64,000 nucleotides of DNA from Desulfuromonas sp. AOP6 (lineage in GTDB: Bacteria > Desulfobacterota > Desulfuromonadia > Desulfuromonadales > SZUA-540), in the NCBI RefSeq assembly GCF_009731355.2, contig NZ_AP022810.1:2508001-2572000 (forward strand), written 5' to 3'. Below the pieces are notes generated by a model. The model had not been told where the DNA came from and ran no database searches. It saw only the letters and a list, made by a program, of their open reading frames with translations. Position numbers and translations under genes: made by a program. Positions within the stretch are counted from its first letter, which is position 1. The number at the start of each line of letters is the position of its first letter. Below, piece by piece: positions 35,480 through 44,650 of the stretch.

Positions 35480-35598
35480 CCAAAAACAGCTTACGGTCCT
35501 ACATAGAAGCAGACACGACCAGCTTGATAGATATGGAGTTGGGCAGACCAGGGCACTGGAGCCAGGCAACTCGATGTTGAGAGAAGTCTTGTTTTTGG
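35480..35598 (+). ncRNA. Candidate structured RNA element with a three-way-junction fold
   Basis: The ends pair as CCAAAAACA (35480-35488) with TGTTTTTGG (35590-35598). Inside, AGCT/GGTC pair with GACC/AGCT (35488-35498 with 35517-35524), and a second hairpin is built from GAGTTG, GGC and CCAG (35536-35551) with CTGG, GCC and CAACTC (35556-35572) around a GGCA tetraloop. The strand cannot be decided because the pairing is equally good on the minus strand. No known family is recognised. Confidence 0.3.
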
Positions 35599-35750
35599 CA
35601 GCGATGGACTGGTGATCCGGTTCTCCAAAAAGCCCAGAAGATGGCGGAGGCGACAAAACAGACAGGATAGACTACCCTTGGTTTTTATTTTGCGCCATAA
35701 TGGGCGCCTCCATCTCACCATCACTCTGACGGACGAAAGGAATGTCTGCC

Positions 35751-37397
<1,647 letters not shown>

Positions 37398-37420
37398 GGC
37401 TCCCCCGCCTAAAAAGAGCA

Positions 37421-37455
37421 AAGCCGCCCGTGGATGCACCGGGCGGCTTTTTTTG
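37421..37455 (+). terminator. Terminator after the acyl-CoA synthetase gene
   Basis: Ten-base-pair stem (37421-37430 with 37440-37449), nine-base loop and a TTTTTTT run. A shorter T-rich tract on the other strand may also serve the convergent 37504 gene. Confidence 0.88.
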
Positions 37456-37503
37456 TCCTTGGCCTTTGTCAGGCTTTAGCGATGAAAACTTCGTAGGATC
37501 GTT

Positions 37504-37725
37504 TTATTCCTGCAGGTGCAGCGTCGAGCGCTGGACCGTCTCGCAGTCGCGGCATTTGAAGATGCGCGTGTCGTGCCACCAGGGCTCCGTCCCCCAGTAG
37601 GAGGGATGCCCTTCCGAATCGATGTGTTCGACATCGTTGAAGTTCTTGGATTCTTGGCACTCGGAACAAAAGAGCCAGACCTTGCCGTCGACACAGGCCT
37701 TGACGAATTCAGCGGGATTGGACAT
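37504..37725 (-). CDS. Small zinc-ribbon-like protein
   Basis: A 73-residue protein with two cysteine pairs, FCSECQES near 19-26 and FKCRDCETVQ near 55-64, the spacing of a zinc ribbon. A WWHDTR segment lies between. No family name comes to mind. It lies 33 bases downstream of aroC on the same strand and may be cotranscribed. It could be a nucleic-acid- or protein-binding accessory factor; the sequence does not show which. Confidence 0.75.
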   Translation of the reverse strand: MSNPAEFVKACVDGKVWLFCSECQESKNFNDVEHIDSEGHPSYWGTEPWWHDTRIFKCRDCETVQRSTLHLQE

Positions 37726-37758
37726 GGAATGACCTCGTTTCAGATATAAATAGGGGCG

Positions 37759-38847
37759 TCAGCGCAGAGACTGGCGCGTCTTCTGCTGCAGCAGCAGGTC
37801 CATGAGAACCAGCGCCGCCATGCTCTCGACAATGGGCACGGCGCGGGGGACCACGCAGGGATCGTGGCGGCCGCGGGCCTTGAGTTCGACCTCGCGGCCA
37901 GCGAAGTCGGCGGTGCGCTGGGCCTGGCCGATGGTTGCCGTCGGCTTGAAGGCCACGCGGAAATAGATGGGTTCGCCGTTGGAAATGCCGCCCTGCACGC
38001 CGCCGCTGTGGTTGGTGAGGGTGCCGAGGCGCTCTTCCTTGGCCACGAAGGGATCGTTGTGCTGGGAACCGAGCATACGGGCTCCGGCGAAACCGGAGCC
38101 GATATCAAAGCCCTTGCTGGCCGGAATGGAAAGCATGGCCGCTGCCATACAGGCTTCGAGCTTGTCAAAGACCGGCTCGCCCAGACCGGCCGGCACCTGT
38201 CGGCAGACGCAGGTGATGACGCCGCCGATGGAATCCTGCTGCTCCCGCGCCGCGAGGATGGCCGCCTCCATGTGTTTGGCTGCTTCCGCGTCAGGGCAGC
38301 GGACGTCGGAGCCATCGACCTGGGCGCGGCTGATACGGTCCATATCTACTGTCGGGGCTTGCTCGTTGCCGATGGCGCTGACCCAGGCGACGATCTCGAT
38401 GCCATACTCTTCGCGCAGATATTTTTCGGCCAGGGCGCCGGCGGCCACGCGGCCGATGGTCTCGCGGGCGCTGGCACGACCGCCGCCGCTGGCGGCGCGG
38501 ATACCGTACTTCATCTGATAGGTGTAGTCGGCATGGGAGGGTCGGGGCACAGCGTCCGTCTCCGTGTAATCTCCCGGCCGGAAGTCCTTGTTGCCCACCA
38601 GCAGGCAGATGGGGGTGCCGAGGGTGCGCCCCCGCTCGACGCCGGAGAGAATGGCGACCTGATCCTTCTCGTCCCGCGGCGTCGTCAGCGCGCTCTGCCC
38701 CGGCCGACGCCGGTCAAGCTGCGCCTGGATATCGGCTTCGCACAGCGCCATATCCGGCGGGCAGCCATCCACCACCACGCCCACCCCGGCGCAGTGGGAT
38801 TCACCAAAGGTTGAAATCCTGAAAAGCGTTCCGAATTGACTCGACAT
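37759..38847 (-). CDS. aroC: Chorismate synthase AroC
   Basis: Last step of the shikimate pathway: EPSP to chorismate with reduced FMN. 362 residues with the family motifs [14 protein letters not shown] near 12-25, [14 protein letters not shown] near 103-116, [21 protein letters not shown] near 121-141 and [17 protein letters not shown]-type C-terminal motif (KARGRHDPC). ATG 38847 has AGGAG close upstream. The GTG six bases earlier would overlap that site. Confidence 0.97.
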   Translation of the reverse strand: MSSQFGTLFRISTFGESHCAGVGVVVDGCPPDMALCEADIQAQLDRRRPGQSALTTPRDEKDQVAILSGVERGRTLGTPICLLVGNKDFRPGDYTETDAVPRPSHADYTYQMKYGIRAASGGGRASARETIGRVAAGALAEKYLREEYGIEIVAWVSAIGNEQAPTVDMDRISRAQVDGSDVRCPDAEAAKHMEAAILAAREQQDSIGGVITCVCRQVPAGLGEPVFDKLEACMAAAMLSIPASKGFDIGSGFAGARMLGSQHNDPFVAKEERLGTLTNHSGGVQGGISNGEPIYFRVAFKPTATIGQAQRTADFAGREVELKARGRHDPCVVPRAVPIVESMAALVLMDLLLQQKTRQSLR

Positions 38848-39096
38848 CCCCACTCCTGGCGAAAGTCTCCCCCGCAGGTCATTGCCGGCGGAGATCGCGG
38901 TTAAAGGCAGTCTGGACGGACAAAAAAGCTTGCATCTGTCCGTGAAAACCCGATTTAATTACAACGCCCCCTTGAAACTGTCAAGAAATTAGCGGAAAAA
39001 CGAGGGGGTAGCCAGGAATCTGCACCGCCCTTCCCCCCTGACCGGCCCGTGTCCGGCGTGGGCTATGGGGCAACCAACAGCTTGCGAGGAGGAACG

Positions 39097-39348
39097 ATGA
39101 AAGTCCGTAAAAAAATTCTGGATTACGAGTACGAAGAAGTCATCGACGTCAAACACCGCGAACTGATCCGGGTGGCCTGCGCCGTGGCCGTCGGCTGCCC
39201 CGACTGACTGAAGAAGCACTTCGCGGTCGCGAAGGAAGCAGGAGCCAGCGAGGCGGAACTCAAGGAGGCCATGGCCTACGGCATCATCGCGCCCTCAGGG
39301 CGGGCCAAAAACTTCACCCTGCGCATGCAGGAAGAACTCGAATTCTGA
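39097..39348 (+). CDS. AhpD-like selenoprotein (CxxU) with in-frame UGA
   Basis: An 83-residue reading frame interrupted by one TGA (39205-39207, codon 37), followed by coherent coding sequence to a normal TGA at 39346-39348. With Sec at 37 the redox motif is Cys34-Pro-Asp-Sec37, followed by Leu-Lys-Lys-His41 and AKEAGASEAELKEAMAYG, the CxxC-xxxH-xxA-xxxGAS-xxE layout of the AhpD/carboxymuconolactone decarboxylase redox core. A hairpin with a GGUC loop lies 11 bases past the UGA, as a bacterial SECIS should. GAGGAGG precedes the ATG. Selenocysteine-containing AhpD-like proteins are known in deltaproteobacteria. Role: thiol peroxidase or reductase-type activity is inferred. A plain stop-truncated pseudogene is the alternative, but conservation across the UGA argues against it. 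Confidence 0.82.
39205..39241 (+). promoter_or_regulatory. Putative bacterial SECIS element
   Basis: Begins with the UGA. A six-base-pair stem CTTCGC (39219-39224) with GCGAAG (39229-39234) closes a GGTC loop. A lower CTG/CAG pairing (39208-39210 with 39239-39241) is possible. Loop G-U and distance of about 18-20 bases from the UGA agree with SelB recognition rules known from fdhF. Confidence 0.65.
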
Positions 39349-39367
39349 TGGTGGCCGCGGCCGCCCT

Positions 39368-40120
39368 TCACAGGCGGCCAAGCAGGCGCAGCAAACCGTC
39401 CAGCGCCGTGTAGGGGTGCGGCGGACAACCGGGGATATAGAGGTCGACGGGGAGCAGATCACCGAGGCCGTTGTGACACTCGGGACTGCCGCGGAAAGGG
39501 CCGCCGCCAATGGCACAGGCGCCGGAGGCGATGACCAGCTTCGGCTCGGGCACGGCGGCGTAGGTGTCGAGCAGGGCGCTCTTCATGTTTTCAGTGACCG
39601 GCCCGGTGACCAGAATGCCGTCGGCATGGCGCGGCGAGGCGACGAACTGGATGCCGAAACGGCCCAAGTCAAAGACCAGGGTGCCGAGCACGTTGAGGTC
39701 GGCTTCGCAGGCGTTGCAGCCGCCGGCGGAGACCTGGCGCAGCTTCAGAGAGCGCCCGAACAGTTTTTTCATGCGGGCGTCGAGGGCTTCCGCCAGCGGG
39801 TAAACGTCCCCATCGACCACCAGCCCTTCACGGCGGCGAGACGCCAGTCGATAATCGCGGCAGAAGGAGAGGCCGCCATGAGTGCAGGCCGTACAGTCGG
39901 CGCAGAAGAGGCAGAGCCCCATATCGACTGCTACTTTGCCCTCCTGCCGTTTCACGGCGCCATAGGGACAGCCACGCAGGCAGTCTTCACAGCCCGACGG
40001 GCAAAGTTCCGGCTGCAGGCGGGGCAGACCACGAAAACGCTCCGGCAGCACCGGCTCTTCCTTGGGATACTTGCCCGTTCGATAGCCCTGACGAAAGCGT
40101 TCGGCAATAATTTTCAGCAT
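39368..40120 (-). CDS. Ehr complex: fused HyfH-like ferredoxin and HyfI/NuoB-like small subunit
   Basis: A 250-residue fusion. Residues about 35-85 form a polyferredoxin part with Cys40, 44, 47, 51 (Cx3Cx2Cx3CP) and Cys70, 73, 76, 79. Residues about 115-250 match NuoB/HyfI, with Cys135 and Cys138 (GGCNACEAD), Cys in ASGACAIGG and Cys in PGCPPHP ligating the proximal [4Fe-4S] cluster. In E. coli hydrogenase 4 these are two genes, hyfH and hyfI. The subunit would pass electrons between an unknown soluble partner and the HyfG-like large subunit. ATG 40120 removes an unrelated upstream extension. Last gene of the operon; it faces the selenoprotein gene. Confidence 0.9.
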   Translation of the reverse strand: MLKIIAERFRQGYRTGKYPKEEPVLPERFRGLPRLQPELCPSGCEDCLRGCPYGAVKRQEGKVAVDMGLCLFCADCTACTHGGLSFCRDYRLASRRREGLVVDGDVYPLAEALDARMKKLFGRSLKLRQVSAGGCNACEADLNVLGTLVFDLGRFGIQFVASPRHADGILVTGPVTENMKSALLDTYAAVPEPKLVIASGACAIGGGPFRGSPECHNGLGDLLPVDLYIPGCPPHPYTALDGLLRLLGRL

Positions 40121-40140
40121 CGCTCGTTCTCCATCCCCAC

Positions 40141-41652
40141 TTACAGATCGAAGCCGCAGTAGGAAAGATTGAAACTCTTGTTGCACAAGGGAAAGTCGGA
40201 TATCTGCTCCTCGCGCAGGGCCATGGCCAGGCCGTTCCAGTTGCGGAAGGAGGGATCCACGACCTTGTAGCGCGAAAACCGGCCGGCGGCATCGGTCAGG
40301 GCCACATGCACGATTTCGCCGCGCCACCCCTCCGTCAGCGATACGGCCAGACTGTCCGCTGCCAGCGGGGCCATCTCCGCCCGCGCCGCGCCGTCCGGCA
40401 GCCGGCTGAGCCAGTAACGGATCTGCCTGAGGGAGTCGTAGATCTCCCGTCGGCGCACATGGGCCCTGGCGAAGACATCCCCACCCTCTTCCAGAACGAC
40501 GTGATCGAAGTCATCGACATAGGCACCGGCAGGATGATGGATACGGGAGTCGATGGCCAACCCGCAGGAGCGGGCCGCCATGCCCACGAGGCCGAGGGAC
40601 TCGGCGTCCTCGGTGGCGACCTTCCCCGTCCCCTCCAGTCGGGCCAGCGCCGAGGGACTATCGAAGAAGAGTTCGATCGCCCCGCGCGTATCGCGCGCGA
40701 TCACCGCCAGACGCTGCAAAAGATGGGCGACCAGCACCGGCTCCGCGTCGAATCCGACCCCGCCGGGACGGATCATCCCGCGCCCGAAGCGACTGCCGCA
40801 CAGTTCGGCGCTCAAGTTGAGATAGTCGCCGCGGATGCGGCCGCAGAAGCTCGCCGTCGGCAGAAAGCCTACATCCCCGGCGAGAGCGCCGATGTCGCCG
40901 ACATGGTTGGCCAGGCGCTCCAACTCCAGCGCCACCGCCCGCAGCACCTGCCCTCGCGGCGGCACCGGGCAGCCGCCCAACGCCTCCAGCACCTGGCAGT
41001 ACGCGGTGGCGTGGCCGATGGTGGTGTCCCCAGCCGCCGCCTCCAGCTGGTGCAGGGTACTGGCATGAGGGCCACCACGCAGAAGGGCTTCGAGTCCCCG
41101 ATGCTGAAAGCCGAGGGAGATCTCCAGATGCATGACCTTTTCGCCATGACACTGAAAGCGAAAATGCCCCGGCTCGATCACCCCGGCATGCACCGGCCCG
41201 ACGGCGACTTCGTGCACCTCTTCCCCTTCGACCCGGTAGAACTCCATATCCCCCGGCACGGGATGAGCGCTCCCCGCCCGCCCCCAGGCATCCCGTCCGG
41301 GCACCCAGGATGAATGGAAGCGCACCGGCTTGAACCAGGGGTGCCCTTCCGGCAGCACGCCGAACTGTTCGGCGAATTCCCGCTCAAAGAGGTGCAGCTG
41401 GGGAATTTCCGGAGTCAGGGAGGGGAAACGACTGCCGACCCGCGACCGTAGCAGATGCAGCTCCCCCTTCCAGTCGTGAGCCACCAGGGCAAAGAGTTCC
41501 ACCGCGCCGTCCGCCGCCAAACGCCCGAAGTAGGCCGACACCCTCCCCTGCTGTTCGAGATCGGCCTTCAACCGGGAGCCGAAAACCTCGTAGTCGAGAA
41601 CGGGGATCTCATTCAACTGTACAGTCCCGCCATTTTTCACGATGGGCATCAT
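40141..41652 (-). CDS. Ehr complex: HyfG-like (NuoC-NuoD fusion) large subunit without Ni-Fe site
   Basis: 503 residues. The first 150 are NuoC-like (QLHLFEREFAEQFGVLPEGHPWFKP) and the rest NuoD/hydrogenase large-subunit-like. Hydrogenases of this group use RxCGxC and DPCxxC to bind nickel. Aligning by eye to HycE, the first pair is Ala and Thr (AAAGDTTIGH) and the second is Ser and Asn (VVDPSFRNW), so all four ligands are gone. The tail DFPLCNKSFNLSY is typical of energy-converting-hydrogenase-related proteins. The subunit probably forms the quinone- or partner-facing cavity. Start ATG 41652 overlaps the hyfF-like stop (ATGA); a longer open frame upstream is antisense coding noise. Confidence 0.9.
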   Translation of the reverse strand: MMPIVKNGGTVQLNEIPVLDYEVFGSRLKADLEQQGRVSAYFGRLAADGAVELFALVAHDWKGELHLLRSRVGSRFPSLTPEIPQLHLFEREFAEQFGVLPEGHPWFKPVRFHSSWVPGRDAWGRAGSAHPVPGDMEFYRVEGEEVHEVAVGPVHAGVIEPGHFRFQCHGEKVMHLEISLGFQHRGLEALLRGGPHASTLHQLEAAAGDTTIGHATAYCQVLEALGGCPVPPRGQVLRAVALELERLANHVGDIGALAGDVGFLPTASFCGRIRGDYLNLSAELCGSRFGRGMIRPGGVGFDAEPVLVAHLLQRLAVIARDTRGAIELFFDSPSALARLEGTGKVATEDAESLGLVGMAARSCGLAIDSRIHHPAGAYVDDFDHVVLEEGGDVFARAHVRRREIYDSLRQIRYWLSRLPDGAARAEMAPLAADSLAVSLTEGWRGEIVHVALTDAAGRFSRYKVVDPSFRNWNGLAMALREEQISDFPLCNKSFNLSYCGFDL

Positions 41653-43073
41653 GCGTTCACCTCCAGCAGGGCGGCAGCGTCCCGCAGCAGGCGCTGCAGG
41701 GGTTCGGGCAGGTAGAGTCCCAGCACCAGCACGACCAGCAGCAGAAAGAGCGGCGGCGCCACCAGCGGCAGCCGGTCCCGGAAATGAACCTGCTCCACCT
41801 CCGCCTCCCCCTGAGTCACGGCCAGCACCGTGGCCCCCATACCGATAAAGATGACGGCCAGCAGCACCAGCACCGTAGCGCCGACCCACATCTGACCGCT
41901 GGCGAACATGCCGCGCAGCATGGTGAACTCGCTGAGAAAGGGGCCGAAGGGGGGCGAGCCGGTAATCGCCAGAAAGCCGGCCAGAAAGATGGCGCTGGAG
42001 ACGGGCAATACCGACAGCGCGCCCCGCACATCCTGCAGGCGCTTGCTGGCAAAGGCCCGATGAATATTGCCGGCACAGAGGAAGAGACAGCCCTTGGTCA
42101 TGGCATTGTTGACCAGATGCAGCAGGGCGCCGAAAGTGGCCAGGCCGCCGATACCGACCCCCACGGCCAGCAGCCCCATGTGCTCGACGCTCGAATAGGC
42201 GAGCAGACGTTTGATATCGCCCTGCCGGACAATGAAAATGGCCGCCAGCAGCAGGGAGAGCAGGCCCATGCCGAGCAGCATCTGCCGGGCCAGGGCCAGA
42301 TCGCCGGCCGCTCCCATTAACTGCACCCCGCGCAGGATGGCGAGAAAAGCCACAGAGGTCAGACCGCCGGCCAGCAGGGCGCCAACCAGACCAGGCGCCT
42401 CGCCGTAGGCATCGGGCTTCCAGCTGTGCAGAGGCGCCAGCCCCATCTTGGTGCCGAAGCCGACCAGCAGAAAGACGAAACCGGCATGCAGCCAAGGCTG
42501 GGCCAGATTCGGCCCCGCCGCCAGCAGGTCATCGAGCTGCAGACTGACCGGCACGCCGTTACCGAGAGCCGCATAGGCTACAAAGAGGATACCGACCATG
42601 GCCAGCGCGATGCCTACCGAGCAGAGAATGAGATATTTCCAGGTCGCTTCGATGGAAAGGCGGTTGCGATTGTAATAGATCAGTGGGGCGCTGGCGATGG
42701 TGGTCGTCTCCACCGCCACCCACAGCAGACCGAGATGGCGGGCCGCCACGGCCAGCGTCATGGCCGCGAGAAAGACCAGCAGGCAGGCGACCATCAGGCG
42801 GTTCCCCCGCTCCGCATGCAGGTTGAGGTATTCGACGGCGTAGATGGAACAGGCCAGGTAGAGCAGACTGGTCACCAGCAGGACAAGCTGGGAGAGGGCA
42901 TCGAGGCCGAGCCAGGGAGTCGGCAAAGAGGGAGCCTGACTGACCACGGTGACGGCCAGCGCGAAGTGAAGGACGCCACTGACCGGCAGCAGCCAGCTTC
43001 GCACCCGGAAAGAGGGTAGCGCCACGGCCAGGGCGGCCAAGGCCAGAGGAAAGAGAATCAGCAACATCAGCAT
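41649..43073 (-). CDS. Ehr complex: HyfF-like antiporter-type membrane subunit
   Basis: 474 residues, about 13-14 membrane segments. Proton-channel residues of MrpD/NuoM-type subunits are visible: Glu in LWVAVETTTIAS, Lys in GFGTKMGLAPLHSW and Lys in NNAMTKGCLFL. It resembles HyfF, the antiporter-like subunit at one end of hydrogenase-4-type complexes. Translationally coupled to the large subunit downstream and four bases after the hyfE-like stop. Whether protons or sodium move is not shown by the sequence. Confidence 0.9.
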   Translation of the reverse strand: MLMLLILFPLALAALAVALPSFRVRSWLLPVSGVLHFALAVTVVSQAPSLPTPWLGLDALSQLVLLVTSLLYLACSIYAVEYLNLHAERGNRLMVACLLVFLAAMTLAVAARHLGLLWVAVETTTIASAPLIYYNRNRLSIEATWKYLILCSVGIALAMVGILFVAYAALGNGVPVSLQLDDLLAAGPNLAQPWLHAGFVFLLVGFGTKMGLAPLHSWKPDAYGEAPGLVGALLAGGLTSVAFLAILRGVQLMGAAGDLALARQMLLGMGLLSLLLAAIFIVRQGDIKRLLAYSSVEHMGLLAVGVGIGGLATFGALLHLVNNAMTKGCLFLCAGNIHRAFASKRLQDVRGALSVLPVSSAIFLAGFLAITGSPPFGPFLSEFTMLRGMFASGQMWVGATVLVLLAVIFIGMGATVLAVTQGEAEVEQVHFRDRLPLVAPPLFLLLVVLVLGLYLPEPLQRLLRDAAALLEVNA

Positions 43074-43077
43074 CGTG

Positions 43078-43716
43078 TTATTCCTTCAAAACGGACAGTC
43101 GGGTGGTGTCCACGGTGGAGAACTCCCGGTTGATCTGGTTGATCACAATCCCCATAACAAAAACAGCGACGAGCAGATCGAGCAGCACCCCCGCTTCCAC
43201 GACCAGGGGCATCGCCTCGCTGAGCAGGATGCTGAAAATGAAGATACCGTTTTCCAGCATCAGATAGCCGAGCACCTGGGTGATGGCCTTGCGCCGCGTC
43301 ATCAGCAGCATAAACCCGGCAAAGAGGGTGGCCAGGGAGGTGGGGACGTAGAGTCCGCCCTGATGTTCCGGCAGCAGCGGCAGAAAATCAGCGAAGATGA
43401 AGGCCCCGGCCGTGAGCATCGCCCCGATGATCAGGGTGGGGACGAAACCGATAAGTGCCTCGACCTCGCGACGAATGCGTACCTCACGGATGGCCCGCAG
43501 CAGGAGCCAGGGAATGAACACCCCCTTGAGGATAAAAGCGGTGGCCGTCAGCATCAGGGTATGCCAGGAAATACCGTGGGCCAGGCACGGCAGCAGCGCA
43601 ATGAGGGCGCCTTGCAGGGCCACAACCCGGATGCAGGCCACCAGACGCGCGCTGCCCAGGGTGAAGAAGTTGATGAGAATCACCAGCAGCAGGCAGAGGT
43701 TGCTCAATTCAATCAT
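43078..43716 (-). CDS. Ehr complex: HyfE-like membrane subunit
   Basis: 212 residues, six or seven membrane segments. HyfE-like proteins combine NuoJ/NuoK-related features; the KAITQVLGYLMLENGIFIF segment (about 132-150) with Glu in a membrane helix is the NuoK-like core. Lies between the hyfC-like gene (12 bases) and the hyfF-like gene (4 bases), as in hydrogenase-4 operons. Confidence 0.88.
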   Translation of the reverse strand: MIELSNLCLLLVILINFFTLGSARLVACIRVVALQGALIALLPCLAHGISWHTLMLTATAFILKGVFIPWLLLRAIREVRIRREVEALIGFVPTLIIGAMLTAGAFIFADFLPLLPEHQGGLYVPTSLATLFAGFMLLMTRRKAITQVLGYLMLENGIFIFSILLSEAMPLVVEAGVLLDLLVAVFVMGIVINQINREFSTVDTTRLSVLKE

Positions 43717-43728
43717 GGGTCCTAACTC

Positions 43729-44640
43729 CTAACGAAGCACCAGCACCAGGGCAAATATGGAGATCAGCATGGTGCCGATGAGCACCTGGGGTACGCGCAC
43801 CAGGCGCAGGCGGGCCATGGTCGACTCCACCACGCCGATCAGCACGGCCAGCAGCAGCAGGCCACCGAGGTAGACGCCCCCGTCCAGCAGCGGGCTGCCC
43901 GTCTCAAAGGGCAAAGCCAAACGGACGACAAGAGAGCCCAGCACCATCAGTTTGAGGGCGGCGCCGTACAGGACCATGCCGAAAGCCGGGCCGCTGTGAT
44001 CAAGCACCATGACCTCGTGGATCATCGTCAGCTCAAGGTGGGTATTGGGGTCGTCGAAGGGAATGCGGGAATTCTCCACCAGCAGCACGACAAAGAGGCA
44101 GACGGTGATCAGCCCCAGCGAAGCCGACGCCACCGTCCAGGAGGAACCCAGGCCGGCCCCAAGCAAAGCCCCGAGGGAAAGGCCATCGGCCAGACGGGCG
44201 AGCACAATCAGGGAAAAGAGCAGGGTCGGTTCGGCGAGACAGGAAAAGGTCACCTCGCGCGCTGCCCCCATCCCCTCGAAACTCGAACCCGTATCCAGGG
44301 CCGCCGAGGCCACAAAAAAACGGGACAGCCCGAAGAGATAGACAAAGAGGATCAAATCTCCCTGGAAAGAGATGGGCGCGGGCAGGGCGCCGAAGGGGAG
44401 CAGAAGCGAGGCCAGAATCGGCACGGCCAGCCCGACCACCGGCCCGGCCAGAAAGACCCAGGTCGTCGTGTGGCTCAGGACGAACCCCTTGCGCCACAGG
44501 CGGGCCAGGTCATAGTAGGGTTGCAGCAGGGGTGCTCCCCGCCGGCCGGCGAACAGAGCCTTGGTGCGGTTGATCACCCCCTGCAGCAGAGGCGCAAACA
44601 GCAGCAGAAGCACCAGGTGGACCAGAACATTGACAAACAT
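43729..44640 (-). CDS. Ehr complex: HyfC/NuoH-like membrane subunit
   Basis: 303 residues, about eight membrane segments, homologous to NuoH, HycD and HyfC, the subunit that anchors the peripheral arm. Recognisable parts are AGRRGAPLLQPYYDLARLWRK near 31-51, and the loop NSRIPFDDPNTHLELTMIHE near 195-214, rich in acidic residues that line the entry cavity in complex I relatives. Ten bases separate it from the preceding antiporter-like gene. Confidence 0.92.
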   Translation of the reverse strand: MFVNVLVHLVLLLLFAPLLQGVINRTKALFAGRRGAPLLQPYYDLARLWRKGFVLSHTTTWVFLAGPVVGLAVPILASLLLPFGALPAPISFQGDLILFVYLFGLSRFFVASAALDTGSSFEGMGAAREVTFSCLAEPTLLFSLIVLARLADGLSLGALLGAGLGSSWTVASASLGLITVCLFVVLLVENSRIPFDDPNTHLELTMIHEVMVLDHSGPAFGMVLYGAALKLMVLGSLVVRLALPFETGSPLLDGGVYLGGLLLLAVLIGVVESTMARLRLVRVPQVLIGTMLISIFALVLVLR

Positions 44641-44650
44641 CGAAGCCTCC

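Larger units (their letters stand above)
35200..35750 (+). other. Gene-free region with candidate RNA elements
   Basis: About 550 bases without a convincing coding region. It contains, in order, a promoter-like pair, a short transcript-sized segment ending at a strong terminator, a second foldable segment, and a GCGCC-N6-GGCGC hairpin at 35692-35707 shortly before the acyl-CoA synthetase gene. Small open frames on the minus strand here have no ribosome binding sites and look accidental. Confidence 0.55.

Noticed and set aside
35382-35598. 6S RNA, SRP RNA or tmRNA in the 35 kb gap
   Set aside because: None of their conserved sequences (for example the SRP GGTGCTGTT/GGAAGCAGC core or a tmRNA acceptor end) could be found.
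35471-35724. Two short minus-strand frames (61 and 77 codons) in the gap
   Set aside because: No ribosome binding sites, cysteine/serine/leucine-rich translation without pattern, and overlap with foldable sequence.
39097-39348. Pseudogene broken by a nonsense mutation
   Set aside because: The UGA is at the exact redox position of the CxxC motif, is followed by a SECIS-like hairpin and by well-kept coding sequence.
41653-42495. An N-terminal extension of the HyfG-like gene giving 784 codons
   Set aside because: The added part is arginine/glycine-rich translation of the hyfF-like gene in another frame; the ATGA overlap at 41649-41652 fixes the start.
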